Assembly (NCBI RefSeq): GCF_000003855.2
Contig: NW_003101628.1
Location: 51,387-100,185, forward strand
DNA from: Blastomyces gilchristii SLH14081
Taxonomy: Eukaryota; Ascomycota; Eurotiomycetes; Onygenales; Ajellomycetaceae
Direction of reading: 5' to 3'
DNA length: 48,799 bases
Shown here: positions 1 to 10,212 of the stretch, in pieces
Position numbering within the stretch: the stretch's first letter is position 1
Layout of the letters: each line of letters starts with the position of its first letter
Translations under genes and position numbers: made by a program
The notes under the pieces: model-generated
Databases searched by the model: none
What the model saw: only the letters and a program-made list of their open reading frames with translations
Told to the model about the DNA's origin: nothing

Positions 1-3000
1 TTCCAGTAACTTTTATATTTACTTTATAAAAGATAATATTTTTTAATAATACTTTTTAATAATACTACTGTTAATTTTGAATAGATTGACTAATAATTTA
101 AATATCACAGATTTAAAATATTATTAATATAATTTGTATCTTCTCTAAATAATAATAATAATTTCATAATATTTAATAAATAAATAAATAAGTCACATCA
201 CTGAATATAATATAGAATGTTAAAATACAGTGAAGTTCAATATATAAGATAACTATTCAGACTCTTTAATTGTATTAGATAATTGATCATTGACTATAAC
301 ACTCTGATTAAGAAAAGATTCAGATATTGAAACTTTCTAATATGAAGTGAACTCAGTTGAAATATATAATTAGTTTACTGTTTCAGTTTTATAAGATAAT
401 GAAGACAGTCTTAATCACTTATACATCAATGCTGCAGTCAGTCTGATAAGTATATAACAGTTTTTTTATTTATCTTGAGAAGCAGTTGAATCACTTAAAA
501 AGAAATTCAGTCTGAGATAATATTATAGCACAGACTATTATTACTGTAAGAGATAAACTGGTATATTATTATAACAAAACTGAACAATCTTTTACAGAGT
601 ACTATACTATAGCAGCTCTACTAGATTTCTTCTATTAAGTTAATATCTACACTTCTCAAGATTGAACAGAGAAGAAATAAGACTTGTATATTAAATTAGT
701 CTGAGACTACTATAATATCAACTATCAGAGATTTGAATGAACAGATATTAAAGATATGAAGACAGTGAAATACAATTCTCTAGTAAGTAATAATCTTTAA
801 TAATACTTCATATCATATAAAACTATAATACTAACTTTGAAACAGAACTTATATATATTAATTATAACTGAAAATCAGGTAAAACTATACACTTATAAAA
901 CTGAATTTAACTGCTATCTTTAAGATGATCTGATAAATTTACACATTAAATCAATTATAGAGTTATGAAAAATTATTAAGAGTACATATTCAACTATTAC
1001 ACTGATAATATATAATATTCTGATAATTTCACTGACAGAGATAAGAATGAAGTGATAGTTCAACTCAAGCTGAGATATTTATCACTATTATCAGAGACAA
1101 TTATAAGAAGAAATAATTAAGAAACTCATGATTATAAAATATAAAATTATCAGACAGTTTAATACCTCTGATCACAGTATATCAGAGAAGTGTAGTTTTC
1201 ATAAGAAAGTGAAGAATAAACTTGTATAAGAATATATTTAGTTGTTTTATGAGTATTATCAATAATTATTATCAAATTCTGATTATATAAGTAATCACTA
1301 AATGAACTGAATGAGACTGAATTTAATCTTCAGTCTCAGTCTTATTCTGATTTTAGAAGAATTATCATCTTTCACAGTCTATTCTAAGAAATTACTCTTA
1401 TTTCACTGTTCTTGCATTAAATCTGGTCATTTTTCACATCATTTCTCTCAGAAATGATTCATTTTCAGATTTTTTGATGCTTGGTCCTGGTGGGACTCAC
1501 GCTAAGAAATGTATGAGATCAGACCAAATAAGATCAAATGTGAAATTCATGGTCCTGCTGGCCAGTCTAATTATAACACAGTATGAAAATCAACTACTTC
1601 TTAATTATCATATTAAGATGATGTGTCTGAGCGCGGAATACATATGATTATAACCTGTGTCAGAGCAGTTCTCATTGACAAGAAGATCTCAAAGAAATTC
1701 TGAGCAGATATTCTGAAAACAGTTATTTTAATTATAAATAATACACCTACATCTACAGTTCTATATAATGAGAATTATTGATCTGCAGTTGCAGATAATG
1801 ATAGTAAAGAGGCTGTTTATAGCTCTTATATGATTTCTTTTTCAGTATTGATGAATACTCTGCCACAGATCACACATTTCTGTGAGCTTGAAACTGATGT
1901 TTTTACTCATCTTCATGAATCACAGAAGCTGTTGAATAAGTTGTTCACATAGACTGATTTATATAAGCTTATCAGATTCTGTGAATATTCAATCTATCAC
2001 TCATGAAGTTCTACAACAGATAAAATTATTGACACAAGTGATGTAGTTTTTCTCACAAAAGTATAAGAAATGCTGAAGATTACTACAACTACTATAACTG
2101 CAGTAACTGATACTGTTTCTATCATCTATTTAATGAAGAATTTCAACATTTCTGAATTGATAAATACAGATTGAATGCAGTCTGTAAAGGCATTTACAGC
2201 TTATACTTTCACTCTCATTATCAATTTTCTTTCAAAATCACATAAGAATGCTATGAATAGATATGAGAGAGTAGAAGATTATTGAAAGAAATTAATACAA
2301 TATGAAATATCTGATCTTGAGAGATACAAGATCTGAATACTTATTTTACATTCTGATATCTCATATAATGAATCAGTAATATCTGACTATTGAGTATTTA
2401 TTAAAAAGAACTGCTCTGATGATCTCAATACTGATAAGAATAATATATTGTAAAAATCTTGATAAGTTGTATATAATAACTAATTGAAGAAAGACACTTA
2501 TCAGAAGACTTACACCACTGTAGTTACAGATATAATAAATTTAATGATGTTTATAATCACTGCAAAGTGTAATTGAATTCTACAGTAAGTAAATATAGTA
2601 ATGACATATCTGTATGATAGATTAGAGAAAACAGTCTATATAAGATAACTCATAGACTTTAAATAAGAAGCTCAGTATATACTTATCTATGCAGTTGAAG
2701 AATCTCTATACAGATTGAATTTAGCTGTTAAAATATAGTATAACTACTTGACAGCTATACTGTGAGAAAATGACTTCAGTCTGAGTTCTTATGACTCTGC
2801 TCTTTGAAAGCATTCAGCCTGAAAACACTTGTATATAATCATATATATTGATAATCTTCATATCTTTGTGAATACTCTGAAGAATGCTGATTAACTTATT
2901 GACATTTTGCAATAAAAACTAGAGATCAAAGACTTAAAGAAACTTATAAAATATCTGGAAATGAAAGTGAAATGTATAAAGAGCAGAATTAAATTAACAC

Positions 3001-3935
3001 TCTGATATTATATTAATTAATTGATAGAAGATTTTCATCTAGATGATATAACTGCTGTCTGTACACTTATAAATAAGAATCTATATCTAGATAACTTCTC
3101 TATTTCTGAAAAAGAAAGCAGTTTTACAAAGCAATAATTTCAGTATAATGTTGAGTGTCTGTAATACTTAGCTATTAAGCTATAGCTGAATATCATCTGT
3201 GCAGTATCTTTACTGATGTAGAAGAACACTGCTCTCATCTCTAAGATATGAAAGATTCTATTACATGTTATTTAATATTTAAAAGAAATACATGAGATTG
3301 ATATATTCTATGCAAAGAATGATGATGAGAAATCTGAGAATGAATTCCTGAATATGATATACATGCTAGTCAGATATACAGATTCTGATTGAGCTAGCTC
3401 ATTGAATAATAATTATAAATCTACATTCAGTTATGTCTTTAAATTAAGAAATACACTGATTTTATAATGATTAAGCAAGCAACTCTGTGTATTCTTAAGC
3501 TCTAATGAGGCTGAATATGTGGTGTTGAGTGAAGCTGTATACAAAGCAATATAATTAAGAAGTATGATAATGAATCTGAGCTTCATTGAAATAGAAGACT
3601 CTCTGTTAATTAAGATAGATAATAAGAAGATAATTGATCTTGTTACAGTGACTGTAATCACTGTGAGAAGCAAGTATATTGATATCTGATTTTATTACAC
3701 TCACAGTCAGTTGAACAATGACATAATCTTAATTAATTACATCTCAACTGAAGAAATAGCAGCAGATGAATTAACTAAATTCTTAAGTAAAATTGTATTT
3801 CATTAATTTCTGAATTTACTAGGTTTTACAGATGAAGAGAAATGAAATACACAAACTCAATGCAGATAGTATGATTTAGATGGATTTGAGAATGGCATAG
3901 CTAGATTTGCAAGAGATGATTGATCCTTTTTGTGG
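1..3935 (+). mobile_element. Decayed Ty1/copia retrotransposon body (copia G), 5' end outside or unresolved
   Basis: Stop-riddled but readable copia pol on the plus strand. In order: a gag-like part before about 1300; the end of the integrase core at about 1640-1790 (reads like VSERG..., then KF*AD with a TGA where Trp is expected, then a conserved N-T-P run); reverse transcriptase at about 2600-2900 with a YVDD-like Y-I-D-N at about 2845-2860; and RNase H with SSNEAEYVVLSEAV near 3498-3540 and the typical copia C-terminal ADELTK at 3762-3779. No frame stays open for more than a short distance, so it is dead. Many stops are TGA for TGG or TAA for CAA, as expected of C-to-T decay. The 5' LTR was not identified in positions 1-600. 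Confidence 0.85.
1472..1568 (-). mobile_element. hAT-like MITE terminal fragment nested in copia G
   Basis: The sequence ending ...GGCCAGTCTA at 1568 matches, in reverse orientation, the first 80-95 bases of the MITE seen complete at 40365-40870 and 41885-42389 (terminus TAGACTGGCC, then the GGACCATGAATTTC block). The short run before 1484 resembles sequence near the other MITE end, so this may be an internally deleted copy rather than a simple truncation. It interrupts the integrase region of the copia. It is less mutated than the surrounding copia sequence. No clean 8-bp duplication was found on the left. Confidence 0.6.
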
Positions 3936-4108
3936 TGTTTGAGATCTCACATGGTGATGCAAGGGGGGGTGTAGCCATCCGCCCTAGTGGCGTTGCCGTA
4001 GCGACCGCTCCGCCTACACGTGATCTCATATGTAATATATATATAGCTAGCTCTTCCTACACGAATACAACGGATTAACCGTCCCACAAGATGTAGTAAT
4101 CACCAACA
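3936..4108 (+). repeat. Probable 3' LTR of copia G, hardly mutated
   Basis: Directly after the copia RNase H and tail the base composition changes abruptly to normal GC. A block beginning TGTTTGAGATCTCAC contains a TATA-like run (TATATATATAG, about 4038) and ends near CACCAACA, giving roughly TG...CA termini. Position and content fit a short copia LTR of about 150-175 bp. The exact end is uncertain: 4088 (CCCACA) and 4130 (second CACCAACA) are alternatives. No second LTR is in view to confirm it. Confidence 0.4.
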
Positions 4109-4136
4109 GTAGGTGTTAGTAATCACCAACAACACC
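4093..4136. repeat. Short direct repeat and inverted repeat at the LTR/intergenic junction
   Basis: TAGTAATCACCAACA occurs twice, 22 bp apart, and TAGGTGTT...AACACCTA forms an 8-bp inverted pair around the second copy. This may mark the LTR end or a small duplication. Confidence 0.4.
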
Positions 4137-4671
4137 TATAGAATGCTGCGCGGCTAGATTAGTGTACAATCAACCAACCTTCCACCTCCATCATTTACAC
4201 AAGACGGGCGTCGGGTGGAAGTAGGTGTTGAGTTGTTGATTTCGTTACAGAGTAACTACACCCAACCACGTTCAACCTATCTTACAATATGGTCCGACAA
4301 GATAATGACAATCAACCACCTCCAACAGCTAATGCGAGCACGTAGCGTTTTTGACCGGAGCGCACCCTCAAAAGGATTTGACAAGTCCACCACTCTCAAA
4401 AAATGGAAAAGAAAGAAAAGAAAAAAACAGAATAGAAAAGAATCTGTTTCAACTGAGATTAAAATTCATCATTCATTATTGAAAAATAAGCTAAGTACCG
4501 AGCTCAGTTATAACGATAGAATAAGAAATCATTCGCATGAGCAGGACTGGTTCGCAATTTAACCTGCAACGGAAGCTCGAAACAGACACACACATGATAA
4601 ATTCAAAACGCCATGAAATAAAGAAGGGAGTCCCCAGATATGTCCTTCGAGAAATACACGTTTTATTGAAA
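4137..4671. other. Intergenic, normal GC, 3' side of the APP1-like gene
   Basis: About 530 bp between the copia LTR and the stop codon of the APP1-like gene. It presumably contains the 3' untranslated region of that gene. Plus-strand open frames (4215-4562 and 4537-4824) show no recognisable domain; the second lies across the gene's last exon and intron, so neither is called a gene. No tRNA or other RNA gene recognised. Confidence 0.5.
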
Positions 4672-6329
4672 TCATGGGTTGCTGCCAAAAGGAAGGCCTT
4701 GCCATCCGAAAGTAACATTTTGGGGAATGGATGCATTATAGCATCGCCCGTCCTCTATAGCCAGCCCCTTGAGGTCATCCTAGTCAGGAAAAAGTCAACA
4801 AAGTTATTGAATAATTGTCCATAAAAACCTAATAACAATATGCGGTTGAAACCTAATGACTGGAGACACTGGAGGAACTTACAGGAACGCGAAAAAACAT
4901 GTACATTTGTTGGTCTAGTCCTTTGAACCACTTGGTATTGTATGGTACACGATTGCTGCTGTCCGAAGCTGATGTGTTTCTCAAGAGTATACACTGGACC
5001 TGGCCGGGGTATTTTGTCACAAGTTGGGGATATGATGACATGATATCCAAATTTGTTGTATCTCCTACAATGATGAATTTTCGCTTTGGAAAAGTCTGGA
5101 AGACCTTATCAAGCAAAAACTCGCGGATTGACAAAGTCGCTCCTAAATCAGTGAAATTCACAATTCTAGTATCAAAAGTGCCGGTCGGATACGTCTTGAA
5201 GATATAATCCATGTAAGGGCGAGTCAGTTGTTCGGGAGTTGTTGTTAGGTAGTGATAGTGTAGATCCGGCAGGCTTCTTGACCAGTTCGCATATATCTCA
5301 GGCATATTCATCCAGGGAACAAAAGGTCGGCCAAAGAGGTTATTCAGCCCTTCCCTTATTGAGAATATTTTCGACACTCGAAGGACATCATCGATATCAC
5401 TAATCAGCGTGAGCCCTTCGGGGTGGAATGAGGTACGCTGTGGCATTTCCAGTATCCGTCCCATACGCATGCAATTTGAGACGCTGCGTTTTGCGAGTTT
5501 CGTTTCCAGGTAGCGGAAACGCCCCTGACACGTTCTTAATCTCGATAAATGAATCGAAATCGCCTTCCATATTCGTGACGCCGGGGACCTCAATGTCCTG
5601 CCCTTCCGTCCAAAGCAATGTGTCTTCACTATGAGCGTCCAGAGACGTGTCAGGGGTCACATGAAACGAGACTTTCGTATGACTTTGTTTCAGAATAAAC
5701 ACGCTTCGTGTCATATTGAGGGAGTGCGCATAATTTGCTGGGGGGAGCTTTTTAATCGAAGCACCGAGTAAAAACATGCTTGCAAGGGTGTGTAACATTC
5801 TATCCGCAATATTGGGTTGCTTGTAAACACTTCCGCGAAACCTCAGACTCCATCCTTGGTCAGTCCAGTTCCCATATGGCCTGCCAGTGGTATGATCAGT
5901 AAGCCGAAACAAAATCATTGGCTGCCTTCTGGAGGCCAAGTGAAAAATAGATCTTGCAAAAATCTACAATACTCACGATATAGTAAGGACTTCTGTGGCC
6001 ACATGCTGGAGGAATGTTTCTGAGGTATTGACACTCTGCCTTAGATCTTGAGCGGTAGGAAACATCTGGAAAATGCTCGGGAATCCGCTCTCTAGAGAAG
6101 GTGTGATGCGGCTTAGAAAACGGAATTGCGACCTGACAAAGCTCTCAATCTTGCCCAATAAATTCAGCCAGTCACTGGTTGTTGATATAGATACCGGATC
6201 CAGCTCTGGAGATGTATGAGGGGTGTCCGGATCTGGAACTGCTGTCAGAGCAGCAAGAGATCCGAGATAATAACATAGTAGGAGGACAAAAATGAACGAA
6301 CAACGCCATCCTGCCCAGCGAGACCACAT
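4672..6329 (-). CDS. APP1-type (DUF2183/LNS2-like) phosphatidate phosphatase family protein, three exons, one frameshift
   Basis: The APP1 family are Mg2+-dependent phosphatidate phosphatases with a HAD-like DxDxT catalytic fold. Exons are 6329-5977, 5928-4883 and 4779-4672. The joined length minus one inserted base is 1506 nt, about 501 residues, in one frame. Residues 1-30 form a signal peptide or membrane anchor (FIFVLLLCYYLG...LAALTA). The catalytic motif SDIDDV is near residue 294, followed by the family blocks FVPWMNMPEIYANWSRSLP, HYHYLTTTPEQL, LSIREFLLDKVFQTFP and PYNTKWFKGLDQQ. Exon 3 supplies DDLKGLAIEDGRCYN...NVTFGW, with possible N-glycosylation sites. The Thr of DxDxT is Val here; as I recall this is common in this filamentous-fungal subfamily. 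A fourth C in the CCCC run at 5420-5423 breaks the frame just before the catalytic motif: an assembly error or a real null mutation. It is the only recognisable host gene, in a 3-kb GC-normal island. Confidence 0.85.
4780..4882 (-). other. Intron 2 of the APP1-like gene (103 bp)
   Basis: Donor GTAAGT (4882-4877) after ...FFRVP, acceptor CTGACTAG ending at 4780. It is a phase-0 intron. The next exon reads DDLKGL, the usual continuation of the family after VP. Without splicing the frame ends at TAG after 12 residues. Confidence 0.85.
5420..5423 (-). other. Single-base frameshift in the APP1-like gene
   Basis: On the coding strand ...ATT CCA CCC C GAA GGG CTC... One C too many separates YLIPP from EGLTLISDIDD. 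Both flanking frames carry clear family sequence, so the break is real in this assembly. Its place in a homopolymer makes a sequencing error quite possible. Confidence 0.85.
5929..5976 (-). other. Intron 1 of the APP1-like gene (48 bp)
   Basis: Donor GTGAGT (5976-5971) and acceptor CCTCCAG (ending 5929). It is a phase-2 intron. Splicing joins ...EVLTI-S to RQPMILFRL in frame, while the unspliced frame hits TGA at the donor. Confidence 0.85.
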
Positions 6330-6574
6330 ACTTTCTTGATTAATGATGGATCTAAAAACCGAGTCAGACGGGGATAATCAATGAGTTCTTCCAGATGGAG
6401 AGAAATCTTCCTGAGCACTGAATCTGAACATCGATGTAGATACTCCAAAAATGCGTTGTCTGATGCAGCGAGTGGGCTCTTCGAGTGGGGGGAATCCGCC
6501 AAATTGGCAACTGCTGACTGACTCTCTTGCGCCGGGTCCATCCTTCCTGGCATGTATAGGTGGATATCAGACAT
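6245..6574 (-). other. Upstream open frame overlapping the APP1-like start; possible extra 5' coding sequence
   Basis: An ATG at 6574 opens about 81 residues with normal composition (MSDIHLYMPGRMD..., ...EYLHRCSDSVLRKISLHL...) up to position 6332, where the frame runs into the APP1-like start region in another frame. If one base were missing near 6330, this would fuse directly to the hydrophobic segment and make a type II membrane protein with a cytosolic head. Alternatively it is an upstream ORF in the 5' leader. No splice pair that joins the two frames convincingly was found. Confidence 0.25.
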
Positions 6575-6726
6575 ATCTACAGCTTCCCCAAGCGTGCATC
6601 GCCAGGTATTCCTTCTGAGAGCATCGCATGTTGTTACAGCAGAGGCAGCTAAACAACCTCTGATTCTGTTGCTTGAAATGATTTGTTTAACTTAACGTGA
6701 TCACCCACTTAACGATCACTCCCACC
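6330..6726 (-). promoter_or_regulatory. Upstream region of the APP1-like gene, bounded by a MITE
   Basis: About 400 bp of normal-GC sequence between the start codon and the MITE at 6727 must hold the promoter and 5' leader. No confident TATA box or other element was identified. Confidence 0.35.
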
Positions 6727-7222
6727 TAGACTGACCGTGTGACCGTGTCTGGGACCAGGACCAGAATATTTGATGGTCCCATTACCAATTCAACTGATCC
6801 CATTACACTGTTTTAACATTAGATAGTAGTCCCATACTGTCCCAGTGGGACTTACTGTCTACTCTTGTCACATTTTCCAAATGAGATCATGATTTCTACT
6901 TCTCAATTTAAATTATTTTTATTACTTTAAATGACTTTAAATCTTATTTAAGCATTATCAAAAAGTGTTACTTTTTAAAAAATTAAAAATAGTCTAAAAA
7001 AAATCTTAAAATGTCTAAAAATAGTAACTTTATACCAAGAATAGAACTAAATGAAATCAAATAAGATAAGTCATGATTTCATTTTGAGATCTGATATATA
7101 GTCACTTTGCATGTTACTTTAATGATTAGTCTCAGCAGAATTCATGCTAAGAAATGTATGAGATCAGATTAAATGAGATTAAATGTGAAATTCATGATCT
7201 TAGCAGCTAGTCTACTCTTATC
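6719..7222 (-). mobile_element. Complete hAT-like MITE with 8-bp target duplication (element 6727-7214)
   Basis: The 488-bp element has inverted termini (TAGACTGACCG at 6727, CTAGTCTA ending 7214). The flanking 8-mers are CTCCCACC (6719-6726) and CTCTTATC (7215-7222). They agree at all positions except three C-to-T changes, so they are one target-site duplication of which only the right copy decayed. Orientation is opposite to the copies at 40365 and 41885. The left third keeps GC-rich blocks; the right two thirds are strongly decayed. No coding capacity, so it must be mobilised by a transposase encoded elsewhere. An 8-bp duplication is typical of hAT elements. Confidence 0.8.
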
Positions 7223-7272
7223 TAATGATTGCTAATTTTGTAATTCTTATCATTCATATTCATCTTCTTCAT

Positions 7273-7640
7273 CAACACATAATATGGTCAACAAACATGT
7301 TATTCAGTTAGTAATTGATAAACTTGATAAAGAATTGATTTCTAATTAAACTGCTGCTGTTAAAAAATATGAAATCAATTACATTATATTGATATGACAG
7401 TTTCAAGATCAGCAGATCTCAAGATTGAAAGCTATTTCAATCTTCTGTTAAATACTTATAAATTCTGAAGAATGAACTTTTCTACCTTATATGAATTGTC
7501 TAGCAGAGCGTGACCTTGCTGTTACATCTCAGATTTATTTAAATTTGATTAAAGAAATTATTAAATCATCAGTTGAACATGATTAAGTGTAATACTTTAA
7601 TCAGCAGTATAAAGATTAAATCTTCAGTGTTTATTTATAA
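7273..7640 (+). pseudogene. Fot1/pogo-like transposase N-terminal fragment
   Basis: The frame from the ATG at 7273 reads MVNKHVIQLVIDKL, then AAVKKYEINY..., then FLPYMNCLAERDLAVTSQIY, then EEI-like KEIIKSSVEHD and a KD..FSVYL stretch. This order (HTH_psq-like start, AA..YGV-type helix-turn-helix, then the CENP-B-type HTH with ...YI..L..RG..PT..IV.NL..EI...VG..W) is that of fungal Fot1/pogo transposases. Stops replace Trp, Gln and Arg codons. Only about the first 120 residues are present; the DDE catalytic part is absent because LINE sequence follows directly. Confidence 0.6.
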
Positions 7641-8060
7641 ATGATTATGATGATGAGTTTAAAACTATCAGAAATAAATATTTCTCAGATATTAAAAAAG
7701 CTAAAAGAGATTGTTAAAATAAGTCTCTTAAAGAAGCATAAGAAAATAAAATCTTTAAAGCTTTTAACTATATTAAAACAAGAAGTGTAGTAACACTTTC
7801 AACTTTAGAATATGAATTTCAAAATGAATTATATATAGCTGATTCTTTTGAAAAAAAATATTAAGTATTCATAAGAATTCTCTTTCAAAACTCATCAGAT
7901 TCAGAAGAAAAAGGTATTTCATTTAATAAATATATTGATAAGAATGCCTGGGAATGACCTAAGCTTATATAAAATGAACTAGAATTAGCTATTTTCAAAA
8001 GTTCAATTAAAACTGCTACAGGTTCTGACTCAATCAATTATTTAATAATTCAAAATATTC
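7641..8060 (+). mobile_element. LINE fragment delta (ORF2, between endonuclease and reverse transcriptase)
   Basis: Closely matches, in opposite orientation, LINE beta at about 23940-23520: ...EFKTIRNKYFSDIKKAKRDC, TRSV..LSTLEYEFQNELY, then IDKNAWEW, SSIKTATGSDSINY and IIQN. It starts and ends abruptly inside ORF2, so it is a short relic. It is useful as a reference: it lacks the one-base deletion that LINE beta carries at about 23855-23866. Confidence 0.75.
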
Positions 8061-8460
8061 TTAGTGACTGAATTGTTAATGCGGCTACTCAGAAGTATCT
8101 TAGCATGAGAAATTAAAATATACAGATTTAAAACTTACAGAAGATATATTAAATTTAAAACTCAAGTATCTCAGATTTTTAATAAATACAGACATGTATA
8201 AATTACTATAATAATTCACTCTATATTTCTGAGCTAAAAAGTTATTATTATATGTATGTAATTGTTACTTATTTATATTTTTTATATTCTTATTATCTTA
8301 ATATAATCTTAATATCTGTATTTTCTTCTGTATAATTAACATCTGATTTGTATTTAATATCATATAAAAACTCATTATTAGTCTCACTTACATATGAGTA
8401 TAATAAAAGAATAAATAAAAAATACAAAAAATATAAATATAAACAAATATAGATAATTCA
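8061..8460. other. AT-rich spacer with nothing recognisable
   Basis: Very AT-rich with no open frame and no match to other parts of the window. Probably decayed repeat or decayed flank. Confidence 0.4.
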
Positions 8461-9521
8461 AAATATATATTCTGTCAGATTTTCTCTACAGGCTGACTGC
8501 TTCTGTATAAGTGAGGTGTTCACTGATTACTCAATGAATGCTCATCACACATAAAAGACCGCACAATAGCTAGATCTCAATAATATAATTAACTGCTACA
8601 TTATATCATCTTCATCAGATTATGTCTCTTTTATATATAAGAATTCACTCTAAGTTGCTATAGTCTTATACTTCATACTTAAATTAAAAATCTAATTACA
8701 TTTTAAACACTCTATTAGTAGTTCTGCAGTCACTCATCACAGATTAAAAAGAACTCTGTTAATTTTAAAATCAATCAACTTACTACAGACTTTCATAATA
8801 AGTCTGTAAGTAATCTCTGCATTTTCACATAAATAGAAGTATAGACAGTGAATATATCCCTGTGAGCAGTTTCACTGTTAAAGATAACACTGTCTCACTT
8901 GAATCTATACTAATTACTAGAAGTAGAAGATATTTAACATAGTTAATATATACATATAATATCTCTGAATGAGAGCTGCTTGAGCTGTAATTATCATCTC
9001 AGACAGCTTCAAAGATTTAAATCAAAATGAATATAGAATGTGATACAAGTTTAAAAGAGAGAGAAGATCTTCTCTTAACAGAACACTTTACACTTACTCA
9101 AGATAGATTTAATTAAGATAGTCTCACTGATAAGATCACTGAAATAATGATATACTTTACTTATTTATAAGAGACAGAGTTTTCTGAGACAGATATAGTG
9201 AAAATCACCTATGAGTAATAACTGTAAAAATAAGAAATAAATCTCAATCTTACTACAGCTGTGAATCAAGTCACTGAAACAGATAAGTTCTGTGAATTCA
9301 AGAATGATTACAGTTATGTTAAAATGAAGATTATTACAAAGCTCTCATAGCTGAAAGACTATAACATCTAGCACTGTGAAATTAAATTAAAAGTGATTTT
9401 GATTAATATATCTTATATTCTTGCAAACAAGAATCTTTTCCCTGATTCTCAATTAATAGATGAAGATTTAAAGAGCTGATAATATAAAGAAAGTCAATTA
9501 TAAAAGTGTATATAAAACTGA
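8461..9521 (+). mobile_element. Copia-like 5' part with gag (copia H), cut by LINE alpha
   Basis: After an AT-rich leader a plus-strand frame at about 9030-9500 reads like a copia Gag: EFKNDYSYVKMKIITKL, then a block resembling LS.PENYD.W..EIK (the W is TAG), then VILINISYILANKNLFPDSQ. The reading stops at the (ATT)n tail of LINE alpha at 9522. The remaining copia must lie beyond the right end of the window if the stack is intact. It is the outermost layer of the nested block. Confidence 0.45.
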
Positions 9522-10212
9522 ATTATTATTATTATTATTATTATTATTCAATTATAGATGTATATAGTCAGAGACTATGACATCTATCTGAGAACTTTTA
9601 GTTCTCAGAATTTTTCCTATATCTATAAAGTCAACTATTATACATTTATCAATTTCAGATATGCAAAATCAGAAAATTTCAGCTCAGAATAGAAAAACTA
9701 TTTATAAATTGTAGTATTTTAACATCTTCTGATACTTTGAAACCATTTAATAATATAATAACAAAAGAAAAGAGAAGATAGTCTTAAAGATAGACACATT
9801 AAATAGATAGATAGAAAAGAATAGAAAAGAAAAAGTAAAGTAAAGAGAGACTATAATAAAATAAATTATTAAAAGATAGTGTATAGCTGTTTTAACAGAC
9901 TATATCTGATTAATTTTCTTCTCTTCATATTCAGATATTTCTGAATTTAGCTATTTTCTTATAGCTGCTTAAGTTTTTGATAGAAAGTCTATTAAGTATT
10001 TAATTTCTGTCTCAGTTGAGAATAAGAATCTTATATTTAATTGATTTAGATTATACTTCTCTTTCAATCTGACTCTGAGACTATTGTATAATACACAGTG
10101 TATTACAATATACTCAGAATTTTCATTTGTATTATAGAATAAGCATTCTATTAAATCAAATCTATCATTAAATCTTTATATATAAGATTTGAAATAATCA
10201 TGTTCTAGTTTC
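9522..10212 (-). mobile_element. LINE alpha, 3' piece with (TAA)n tail
   Basis: On the minus strand this is the C-terminal part of ORF2 plus the 3' untranslated region, ending in a (TAA)n-type tail seen as (ATT)n at 9522-9549. It matches LINE beta 20674-21357 nearly base for base apart from transitions. The LINE breaks at ...TAGTTTC (10212), where gypsy A starts, and resumes at 18527. Confidence 0.9.

Noticed and set aside
3431..3673. Minus-strand 80-codon open frame as a gene
   Set aside because: Antisense shadow of the copia RNase H region, which reads SSNEAEYVVLSEAV on the plus strand.
4215..4824. Two plus-strand open frames (4215-4562, 4537-4824) as host genes
   Set aside because: No domain or family resemblance; the second overlaps the last exon and intron of the APP1-like gene on the other strand; Lys-rich low-complexity content in the first.
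4899..6023. Plus-strand open frames inside the APP1-like gene (4899-5207, 5428-5634, 5817-6023)
   Set aside because: Shadows of the minus-strand coding exons, which carry clear family motifs.
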